Position numbers and translations under genes: made by a program | The notes under the pieces: generated by a model | Told to the model about the DNA's origin: nothing | Databases searched by the model: none | What the model saw: only the letters and a program-made list of their open reading frames with translations | Shown: positions 1 to 5,294 of the stretch, one piece after another | Numbering within the stretch: position 1 is the stretch's first letter | Layout of the letters: every line of letters begins with the position of its first letter | Assembly (NCBI GenBank): GCA_024691105.1 | Contig: JAILNY010000135.1 | Coordinates: forward strand, 1 to 5,294 | Reading direction: 5' to 3' | Length of the DNA stretch: 5,294 nt | Source: Treponema sp. | GTDB lineage: Bacteria > Spirochaetota > Spirochaetia > Treponematales > Treponemataceae

Positions 1-480
1 GAATCGATGACAGGGCTTTCAGAAGGAAGACCTCTCTTTGTCCGCACTCAAAAGAACAACTTTAATCTTGCAAACTTTATGCGCGCCCAGCTCTTTACAG
101 CACTCGGCGCTCTCCGCACCGGAATGAACATTCTCTTTGACCAGGAAAACGTAAAAATCGATCGGCTTACAGGTCACGGCGGTTTCTTTAAAACACAGGA
201 AGCAGGTCTTACTGCAATGTCTTCTGCAATGCACACACCGATTTCTGTAATGGAAACAGCCGGCGAAGGCGGCCCTTGGGGAATGGCACTTCTTGCATCT
301 TATGTCGTAAACACAGAAGGACTTTCTCTTGCAGACTGGCTCGACAAAAAAGTATTTGCAGATGCAAAGTCAAAGACCTTTGAAGCGTCAAAGGAAGATA
401 TCGAAGGCTTTAACGCATTCTTTTCAAATTACACAAAAGGTCTTGCAATCGAAAAAGCCGCAACAGAAAATATCGGCTAA
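1..480 (+). CDS. FGGY-family carbohydrate kinase, C-terminal fragment (probable ribulokinase)
   Basis: The reading frame is open from the first base, so the true start lies upstream; the ATG at 7 is internal. About 159 residues remain, covering most of the C-terminal actin-like domain of FGGY sugar kinases, which phosphorylate a sugar with ATP in the cytoplasm. Two glycine-rich motifs are visible: TGHGGFFKT (169-195), at the place of the adenine-side GG motif of the family, and ETAGEGGPWGMALLASY (253-303), matching the conserved stretch that ends in the helix closing the nucleotide site. The protein ends in a helical tail (FFSNYTKGLAIEKAA). These motifs differ from classical E. coli AraB and XylB and resemble a separate FGGY branch found beside araD in anaerobes, where a non-orthologous ribulokinase (AraK) has been described. 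With araD directly downstream, L-ribulose is the likely substrate (inference). Xylulokinase is the main alternative. Family membership is secure; the substrate is not. Confidence 0.85.
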   Translation, partial: ESMTGLSEGRPLFVRTQKNNFNLANFMRAQLFTALGALRTGMNILFDQENVKIDRLTGHGGFFKTQEAGLTAMSSAMHTPISVMETAGEGGPWGMALLASYVVNTEGLSLADWLDKKVFADAKSKTFEASKEDIEGFNAFFSNYTKGLAIEKAATENIG

Positions 481-492
481 GTAAAATTCAAC

Positions 493-516
493 GTGCCGAG
501 CAAAACCGCGCGGCAC
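493..516 (+). other. Inverted repeat, possible RNA hairpin
   Basis: GTGCCG (493-498) can pair with CGGCAC (511-516) around a 12-base loop. It lies 12 bases after the kinase stop codon and is followed by a run of eight A (517-524). On the plus strand there is no T-run after it, so it is not a standard intrinsic terminator for the kinase gene. It might protect the 3' end of the upstream message or mark an RNA processing point. Pairing was judged by eye only. Confidence 0.4.
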
Positions 517-525
517 AAAAAAAAC

Positions 526-547
526 GCGCGCTTCAAAACCTGCGCGC
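526..547 (+). other. GC-only inverted repeat upstream of araD
   Basis: GCGCGC (526-531) can pair with GCGCGC (542-547) around a 10-base loop, giving a six-pair all-GC stem just upstream of the araD ribosome-binding site. No T-run follows on the plus strand (an A/T mix, ATCAATTTAAAAC, comes next). Read on the minus strand, the stem would be followed by T8, a terminator-like layout, but no minus-strand gene ends here. Attenuation, RNA stability or weak termination between kinase and araD are all possible. Confidence 0.4.
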
Positions 548-560
548 ATCAATTTAAAAC

Positions 561-565
561 GAGGT
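561..565 (+). promoter_or_regulatory. Ribosome-binding site of araD
   Basis: GAGGT sits six bases before the ATG at 572. It is a good Shine-Dalgarno match and supports that start. I see no convincing -35/-10 pair in the 91-base gap, so araD is probably transcribed from upstream of the kinase. Confidence 0.7.
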
Positions 566-571
566 TAAAAA

Positions 572-1321
572 ATGAGTTCAATTTATCAGACATTAAAAGA
601 AGAAGCGTTTGAAGCAAACATGCAGATCCCAAAACGCGGACTTGCAATTTATACATGGGGCAATGTTTCTGCCTTTGACAAAGACAAGGGAGTTTTTGCA
701 ATCAAGCCGTCAGGAGTTCCCTACGACACAATGACTGTCGAAGACATTGTCGTAGTTGACCTTGAGCTTAACAAAGTTGAAGGTAAATTAAATCCTTCAT
801 CTGACACACCGACCCATGCAGAGCTTTACAAGAGCTTTGAAAATATCGGCGGCGTTACACACACTCATTCGCCTTATGCAACTTCGTGGGCACAGGCTTG
901 CAGGGGAATTCCTCTATTAGGAACAACTCACGCAGACCACAGCGCAAATCCTGTTGTGTGCACTCCGATGATTCAAAAGGATGCTGTTGAACGTGCCTAC
1001 GAAAAAGAAACCGGTATTTTAATCGTAAATACATTTTTACACCCGGAAAAAGTTGGAGCCATTTCTTTTGACGGAAGTCCGTTAAAGCCGCTTGTTCCAT
1101 CTGAAAACCCGATGGTTCTTGTTGCAGGACACGGACCTTTTACCTGGGGAAGCAATGCCGATAAATCTGTTTACAATGCCGCAGTTCTCGAAGAGGTTGC
1201 AAAAATGGCATGGGTAACAATGACTGTAAATCCTCAGTGGAAGAGTCTTCCTGATTATGTAATCGACAAGCACTACCAGAGAAAACACGGAAAGAACGCA
1301 TACTATGGCCAGGGAAAATAG
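572..1321 (+). CDS. araD: L-ribulose-5-phosphate 4-epimerase
   Basis: This cytoplasmic class II aldolase-fold enzyme interconverts L-ribulose 5-phosphate and D-xylulose 5-phosphate by a retro-aldol/aldol reaction on a divalent metal, usually zinc, linking L-arabinose breakdown to the pentose phosphate pathway. Its 249 residues align along their whole length with E. coli AraD (231 residues). Visible landmarks are TWGNVS (28-33), KPSG (45-48, phosphate site), SSDTPTH (76-82), the metal histidines H97 and H99 in HTHS, TTHAD with catalytic-type D122, the third metal histidine H187 in GHGPFTWG, and the tail DKHY...YYGQ, with H234 and Y245 matching E. coli H218 and Y229. All key residues are present. 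The extra length is mainly about 14 residues between 155 and 181, just before H187. The start is fixed by a good ribosome-binding site and by alignment of the N-terminus. The gene follows a sugar kinase and overlaps the next gene by 17 bases. L-fuculose-phosphate aldolase is unlikely given the AraD-type C-terminus. Confidence 0.95.
   Translation: MSSIYQTLKEEAFEANMQIPKRGLAIYTWGNVSAFDKDKGVFAIKPSGVPYDTMTVEDIVVVDLELNKVEGKLNPSSDTPTHAELYKSFENIGGVTHTHSPYATSWAQACRGIPLLGTTHADHSANPVVCTPMIQKDAVERAYEKETGILIVNTFLHPEKVGAISFDGSPLKPLVPSENPMVLVAGHGPFTWGSNADKSVYNAAVLEEVAKMAWVTMTVNPQWKSLPDYVIDKHYQRKHGKNAYYGQGK
1289..1294 (+). promoter_or_regulatory. Weak ribosome-binding site for the lipoprotein gene
   Basis: GGAAAG, inside the end of araD, lies 10 bases before the ATG at 1305. 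The match is weak and the spacing long, so the gene may depend on ribosomes finishing araD. It is the only reasonable candidate because no other in-frame ATG, GTG or TTG exists between 1305 and the signal-peptide core. Confidence 0.35.
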
Positions 1322-2429
1322 TCTCCATAAAACACCAGAGCCTCAGACCAGTGACTCAGGCCGCCAAGCCGGCGTCTCACGGATTACCGCGATCATCCGC
1401 GCGGCCTGCTTTGCGCGATCCGCTATACTCGTAAGTTTTCTTGCAGCCTGCGCGCTCTGTCTTACGCTCACGGGCTGCAAAAAAAACGGGGGCGCCGCAA
1501 CAACAGAATCTGCAAAATCTGAAAAGAGCATCATCATGGGCTTTTCGCAGATAGGTGCAGAAAGCGAGTGGCGCACCTGCAATACCCAAAGCATTATGCA
1601 GGCTGCAGAAAATGCGGGCATTCAGGTTATCTATTCCAACGCCGAACAAAAGCAGGAAAACCAGATTAAGGCAATCCGTTCGTTTATCGTTTATCAGGTA
1701 GATGTAATCGTCTTTTGTCCTATTGTTCAGGACGGCTGGGACAATGTTCTTCAGGAAGCAAAGGATGCAAAAATTCCTGTTATAATCGTTGACCGAAAAA
1801 TAAGGACAAAAGACAACTCACTTTACGCAGGCTATATCGGAACCGACAGTTACGAAGAAGGGCGCAAAGCAGGCCGCTTTCTTTTAAACAAATACAAGGG
1901 AAAATCAGGGCCGATTAACATCATGGAACTTTACGGTACCGTAGGCTCTTCTGTTTCCGAAGGCCGCAATAAAGGCTTTCACGAGGTAATCGACGCAGAC
2001 CCGCGATTTTCTGTCGTGTACACAGAATCCGGCGATTTTTTGCGTTCACGCGGAAAAGAAATTGCAGAAAATCTCTGCGCCGCATCTCCTGTCGGGACAC
2101 TCAGAGCAAACGGTAAAAAAATCGATGCAATCTTCTCTCACAACGACCAGATGACTCTCGGCTTTTTAAGCATTCTCGAAAATCACAAAGTAAAAACGGG
2201 CAAAGATATTACGATAATTACAATCGATGCGGAGCAGGCCGCAATCGATCAACTTGTCGACGGAAAAATCAACTGCATAATTGAATGCAATCCAAAGATG
2301 GGAACCAAGGTAATTGAATTTGTTAAAACGCTTGCTGCCAACAGACCAATCCCGGCAGCAACTTACGTTCCCGAAACTGTATTCAGCGAAGACGACGATC
2401 TTTCTTCAATCTCCCCTCGAGGATATTAA
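1305..2429 (+). CDS. Sugar-binding lipoprotein, YtfQ/RbsB type (periplasmic binding protein family 4)
   Basis: A 374-residue exported sugar-binding protein. Residues 39-57 form a hydrophobic signal core ending in lipobox LTGC, so Cys58 should be lipidated and the protein membrane-anchored; a Lys/Gly/Ser-rich linker follows to about 75. The mature part resembles E. coli YtfQ, the galactofuranose-binding protein: GFSQIG (79-84), WR (89-90), EQKQENQIKAIRSF (114-127), VDR (162-164), GTVGSSV (211-217), ESGDF (241-245), SHND (278-281) and ID (307-308). By alignment with RbsB, likely ligand contacts are D163, R164, R221, N280, D308 and E327. YtfQ-type proteins bind furanose sugars; with araD beside it, L-arabinose is a reasonable guess. 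No ABC ATPase or permease is adjacent; the gene is instead joined by a one-base overlap to a histidine kinase, suggesting a sensing role, though supplying a distant transporter is possible. The roughly 38-residue stretch before the signal core is unusually long and GC-rich. The start at 1305 is the only in-frame ATG available, but is less certain than the rest. Confidence 0.88.
   Translation: MARENSLHKTPEPQTSDSGRQAGVSRITAIIRAACFARSAILVSFLAACALCLTLTGCKKNGGAATTESAKSEKSIIMGFSQIGAESEWRTCNTQSIMQAAENAGIQVIYSNAEQKQENQIKAIRSFIVYQVDVIVFCPIVQDGWDNVLQEAKDAKIPVIIVDRKIRTKDNSLYAGYIGTDSYEEGRKAGRFLLNKYKGKSGPINIMELYGTVGSSVSEGRNKGFHEVIDADPRFSVVYTESGDFLRSRGKEIAENLCAASPVGTLRANGKKIDAIFSHNDQMTLGFLSILENHKVKTGKDITIITIDAEQAAIDQLVDGKINCIIECNPKMGTKVIEFVKTLAANRPIPAATYVPETVFSEDDDLSSISPRGY
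2419..2423 (+). promoter_or_regulatory. Ribosome-binding site of the histidine kinase gene
   Basis: GAGGA lies inside the last codons of the lipoprotein gene, five bases before the ATG at 2429. With the TAATG stop/start overlap (2427-2431) it indicates coupled translation and fixes the kinase start. Confidence 0.75.
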
Positions 2430-3874
2430 TGCGCGTCAGTAAACCCAAAAGCATAAATAAAACTCTCTGGCTTTCTTATGTTCTCATTCTTGCGCTTATG
2501 ATAATGCCAGCAATTTATTCTATGTTCATTACGCAGCATCATACAAATCAGTACAATCAGATTATTCAAAATGTAAGTTATGCAAACAGAATAAATCAGA
2601 TTATTGCTCAGGATATTTCTAACGAGACCTGGGAAATTTTTGCAGGTAAAAAAACATTTTCAGAAGGCAAACAGTACGACATTCTTTTTACGATTGAAAA
2701 CGGAATTAAAGAAATTCTTGAGACAACACAAGTAAAAGAAAACCGACAGACGCTCGAAGTTGCCATGCGCGCCGAAAAGACTCTTGTAAAATATGTTGAT
2801 CTTTTGGGAACGCAAATTCAAAACAACGTGCCGGTTTCTGAGCAGGAAAAAACTCTCGAAGAAATCCGCGGCTGTGCTTCGCTGATGAACGACATCTTTC
2901 AGGATTTTATCGTTGCAGAGATTCACACTCTTTCAGAAACAAATGACAGTATCCGCCATTCTTCAATTTTACTTTCGATAATTCAGATAATCATAATCAT
3001 CGTTGTTGTCGGCCTTGCTTTCTTTTCTGTTTATACAGTTTCAAACAATATCCGAAAACCGATTCACAACATGGAAATTCTTTCGACAAAAATTGCAAGC
3101 GGCGATCTTGATTCGCGCGTTCAAAAACCAAATGTCGAAGAACTCGATAACCTTTCTGCTAACTTAAATACAATGGCCGGAAAAATCAAAGACCTCATCG
3201 AAGAAAATATCCGCGAACAAAAAAATCTTCAGAAAGAAGAAATGAAAACTCTTCAGGCGCAGATTACTCCGCACTTTTTGTACAACACTTTTGATACAAT
3301 CATCTGGCTTGCAGAATCCGGTCAGACTGAACAGGTTGTCGAAATTACAAAAGCCTTTTCAAACTTTTTCCGCATCTCGCTCAGTAAAGGTCACGAATGG
3401 ATTTCTATCGAACAGGAACTTGAACATGTCAAAAGCTATCTTACCGTTCAAAAAATCCGTTACCGAGATATCTTAAATTATACAATTGACTTTGATGAGC
3501 GACTCTGCGGTTCTAAAGTGTTAAAACTTACGCTCCAGCCGCTTGTAGAAAATGCGATTTATCACGGCATAAAAAATAAACGCGGCCGCGGCATGCTTAA
3601 AGTGTCTGCAAAAATTGATGAGACAGAAGGCAGTCAAAAATACATCGTCTTTTCTGTAGAAGACAACGGTAAAGGATTTACTCCAGAGCGTCTTGAACAG
3701 GTTATGACCGAGCTTGCCTCTGACCAGATGCCAGAAAATCTTGAACACATTTATGGTCTTTATAATGTTAACAAAAGACTGAATCTGTATTACGATAAAA
3801 CAGTTAATTTAAAAATCCAGAGTACACTCGATAAAGGGACAACAGTTTCTTTTAAAATTCCATGGAGCAGATAA
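2429..3874 (+). CDS. Sensor histidine kinase, LytS/YesM family (His_kinase + HATPase_c)
   Basis: A 481-residue inner-membrane kinase that should autophosphorylate and pass phosphate to the regulator encoded next. Order of parts: membrane segment 1 (about 13-34); an extracytoplasmic domain of about 140 residues (35-178), mostly helical-looking and polar; membrane segment 2 (about 179-204, very rich in Ile/Val); a HAMP-like linker (about 205-258, with KP at 210-211 and EEL at 237-239); a short coiled stretch; the His_kinase domain with phospho-acceptor H282 in QITPHFLYNTFD; and an ATPase domain with N box QPLVENAIYHG (N375), G1 box EDNGKGF (412-417) and G2 region YGLYNVNKRL (443-451). All catalytic motifs are intact. 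The extracytoplasmic part is shorter than the double Cache domain of many YesM proteins and I recognise no ligand-binding fold in it. That fits sensing through a partner, and the sugar-binding lipoprotein gene overlaps this one by a base. The family call is secure; the stimulus is inferred. Confidence 0.93.
   Translation: MRVSKPKSINKTLWLSYVLILALMIMPAIYSMFITQHHTNQYNQIIQNVSYANRINQIIAQDISNETWEIFAGKKTFSEGKQYDILFTIENGIKEILETTQVKENRQTLEVAMRAEKTLVKYVDLLGTQIQNNVPVSEQEKTLEEIRGCASLMNDIFQDFIVAEIHTLSETNDSIRHSSILLSIIQIIIIIVVVGLAFFSVYTVSNNIRKPIHNMEILSTKIASGDLDSRVQKPNVEELDNLSANLNTMAGKIKDLIEENIREQKNLQKEEMKTLQAQITPHFLYNTFDTIIWLAESGQTEQVVEITKAFSNFFRISLSKGHEWISIEQELEHVKSYLTVQKIRYRDILNYTIDFDERLCGSKVLKLTLQPLVENAIYHGIKNKRGRGMLKVSAKIDETEGSQKYIVFSVEDNGKGFTPERLEQVMTELASDQMPENLEHIYGLYNVNKRLNLYYDKTVNLKIQSTLDKGTTVSFKIPWSR
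3864..3867 (+). promoter_or_regulatory. Ribosome-binding site deciding the regulator start
   Basis: GGAG lies six bases before the ATG at 3874 and supports that start. An in-frame ATG at 3862 would add four residues, but it overlaps this site and has no Shine-Dalgarno sequence of its own. The stop of the kinase and the start of the regulator share one base (TAATG, 3872-3876). Confidence 0.7.
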
Positions 3875-5294
3875 TGTACAGCGTTTTTATTGTTGATGAT
3901 GAACCAATAGTTTTAGAAGGAATCCGCACTACAATTGACTGGAACAACTCCGATTTTTCTTTTGCAGGAGAAGCCTCTGACGGTGAAATTGCCTTATCGA
4001 TGATCCAGGAAATTAAACCGGACATTTTAATTACTGACATAAAGATGCCGTTTATGGACGGCCTTGAATTGTCTGCGGCAATAAAAAAGACTCAGCCATG
4101 GATAAAGATTATCATTCTTTCAGGTCATGATGAATTTGATTACGCAAAGAAAGCCATTTCTATCGGAATTGAAGATTATCTTTTAAAGCCATTCACTTCA
4201 AAAGAAATAATCGAGTCACTCAAAAAAGCGGCAGATCAGATTGATAAAGAACGCAAGCAGCTTTCTGACATTACAAAGATGAAGGAAGAACTTCGTTCAA
4301 CAGAGAGAATTATCCAGAAAGATTTTTTAAGCGAAGTTGTTCACGGAACTGCCGATATGAACTCTGCAATGCAAAAAAGCCGGGAACTAAAAATAGATTT
4401 ACTATCGCGCTATTATAAAATCATCATCAGTAAAATCGAGAGTCAAAGCGGCAATACAAATAATCAGGAAATGGCCTGCTCTCTTGTAAACTCGTATTCG
4501 TCTTCCTGGGAACAGACAAACTGCTTTTTTGAAAATTCAAACCGCCTTATCTGTATCTGCAAGGGCTCTGACCAGAAAGAACTTGAAGACAACGCTTACC
4601 ACATCGCAGAAACAATCGAACACATCACTACACAAAACCAGGATTGCTGCGTTATCAGCATCATCGGAAAAACAGTCGAACACTTGTCTTCTATCTCAGA
4701 AAGCTACGAAGATGCAAAAAATATTCTTTCGCTCAGCAGCAAGTCTTTTCAGTCGCGCATCATAAGCACCGACGACTTTATGTCAGAAGGAACAGAGCTC
4801 TTACACTTAAAAGAAAACGACCCGATGGTAGAGCGCTTAAAATACGCTTCTAAAAACGACATCTCAATAATCATCGATGAATCAATGAAGCTCATCTCAA
4901 GCAACCCGGGACAGTTCCAGTTTGTAGCATCTTATCTTTTAGGGGACCTTATCTTTGCAGTTTCAAAATTAATCGAAAACCTCGGCGGTAACATTCAGGA
5001 AATAAAACCCGAAATCTTAAAGCACGACTACATCGATTCTGCAATTCAAAACGCCGAAATCTTTTGTCAAAAGCTTGAAGACATTTTAAGTTTTGCCCTT
5101 GAATACCGCGATTCAAAAATTACCGGCAAATATCAGGATGTAATCCTTAAAGCAAAAAAATACATCGCTGAAAATTACGCTGACCAGAATACGACACTCA
5201 CAAAGGTTGCCGATGTCGTATGCCTTTCTCCAAACCACTTTAGTACAATCTTCTCTCAGGAATGCAACACAACCTTTATCGAATATCTTACCAA
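3874..5294 (+). CDS. Response regulator, YesN type: receiver plus AraC-type DNA-binding domain (3' end cut off)
   Basis: The frame is open from the ATG at 3874 to the window edge, giving 473 complete codons with no stop. Residues 1-120 are a CheY-like receiver: acidic pair D8-D9, phospho-acceptor D55 in LITDIKMP, switch residue S83 and K105 in the KPF motif. Residues about 125-415 are a long middle region with a coiled-coil-like start. Its part near 275-310 (VISIIGKTV, then SISESYEDAKNIL) recalls the degenerate GGDEF-like domain of CdaR/PucR and other YesN regulators. From about 420 an AraC-type domain begins; the first helix-turn-helix is visible (LTKVADVVCLSPNHFSTIF, then FIEYL), while the second and the stop lie beyond the edge. 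Complete family members usually run a little over 500 residues, so perhaps 50-70 are missing. Phosphorylation by the upstream kinase should promote binding to target promoters, probably of sugar uptake or pentose genes (inference). No binding site could be identified. Confidence 0.93.
   Translation, partial: MYSVFIVDDEPIVLEGIRTTIDWNNSDFSFAGEASDGEIALSMIQEIKPDILITDIKMPFMDGLELSAAIKKTQPWIKIIILSGHDEFDYAKKAISIGIEDYLLKPFTSKEIIESLKKAADQIDKERKQLSDITKMKEELRSTERIIQKDFLSEVVHGTADMNSAMQKSRELKIDLLSRYYKIIISKIESQSGNTNNQEMACSLVNSYSSSWEQTNCFFENSNRLICICKGSDQKELEDNAYHIAETIEHITTQNQDCCVISIIGKTVEHLSSISESYEDAKNILSLSSKSFQSRIISTDDFMSEGTELLHLKENDPMVERLKYASKNDISIIIDESMKLISSNPGQFQFVASYLLGDLIFAVSKLIENLGGNIQEIKPEILKHDYIDSAIQNAEIFCQKLEDILSFALEYRDSKITGKYQDVILKAKKYIAENYADQNTTLTKVADVVCLSPNHFSTIFSQECNTTFIEYLT

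Noticed and set aside
517..547. Minus-strand intrinsic terminator (stem plus T8)
   Set aside because: The layout is terminator-like on the minus strand, but no minus-strand gene or convergent gene is supported anywhere near it, so it is kept only as an inverted repeat.
1343..1649. Two open frames on the minus strand opposite the lipoprotein signal region
   Set aside because: They oppose a gene with clear homology and a signal peptide, lie in a GC-rich patch where chance open frames are longer, and their translations resemble no known family.
3291..3476. Short plus-strand open frame inside the histidine kinase gene
   Set aside because: It overlaps the region just after the phospho-acceptor histidine, has no ribosome-binding site that I can see, and its product is unlike any known protein.
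3862..3873. Earlier in-frame ATG for the response regulator
   Set aside because: It would add only four residues before the usual receiver start, has no Shine-Dalgarno sequence, and would overlap the GGAG that serves the ATG at 3874.
4529..4853. Two plus-strand open frames in other phases inside the regulator region
   Set aside because: The frame from 3874 is open throughout and encodes receiver and AraC-type motifs on either side; the other frames give low-complexity Ser/Lys/Arg-rich products typical of shadows.
1..5294. CRISPR array, transposon ends, tRNA or rRNA genes
   Set aside because: Nearly all bases are in recognisable coding genes and I saw no regularly spaced repeats, transposase motifs or tRNA-like folds.

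Overview
The window carries five same-strand genes with no room for an opposing gene. It reads as one sugar-catabolism and sugar-sensing operon, cut at both ends. In order they are: the C-terminal part of an FGGY-family carbohydrate kinase (1-480); a complete L-ribulose-5-phosphate 4-epimerase, AraD (572-1321); a complete sugar-binding lipoprotein of the YtfQ/RbsB type (1305-2429); a complete LytS/YesM-type sensor histidine kinase (2429-3874); and a YesN-type response regulator with an AraC-type DNA-binding domain (3874 to the end, lacking its last few dozen residues). The last gene has no in-window stop codon, but it is open without interruption from its ATG at 3874.

The organism cannot be named from the sequence alone. 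A moderate-to-low GC level (roughly 40-43% over most of the window), a lipoprotein with a spirochaete/Gram-positive style lipobox, and the YesM/YesN regulator family all fit a fermentative gut or rumen bacterium. My best guess is a Treponema-like spirochaete, with a clostridial anaerobe as the alternative. This is inference from style, not proof.

Layout: the kinase and araD are separated by 91 bases holding two GC-rich hairpin-forming inverted repeats and the araD ribosome-binding site. araD overlaps the lipoprotein gene by 17 bases. The next two junctions are both TAATG one-base stop/start overlaps, each with a good Shine-Dalgarno sequence inside the preceding gene. The last three genes are therefore very likely translationally coupled and made in linked amounts.

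How they could work together: the kinase (probably a ribulokinase) and AraD would make L-ribulose 5-phosphate and convert it to D-xylulose 5-phosphate, the last steps of L-arabinose breakdown. The binding protein, histidine kinase and regulator look like a three-component sensor: the lipoprotein binds an extracytoplasmic sugar, the kinase senses the loaded protein through a short extracytoplasmic domain, and the regulator switches on target genes. The described precedent is the clostridial XylFII-LytS/YesN system for D-xylose. Here the binding protein is of the YtfQ (sugar-furanose) type and sits beside araD, so L-arabinose or an arabinose-containing sugar is the natural ligand guess. No ABC transporter ATPase or permease is seen in the window. 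The main point of interest is this probable arabinose/furanose three-component sensor.
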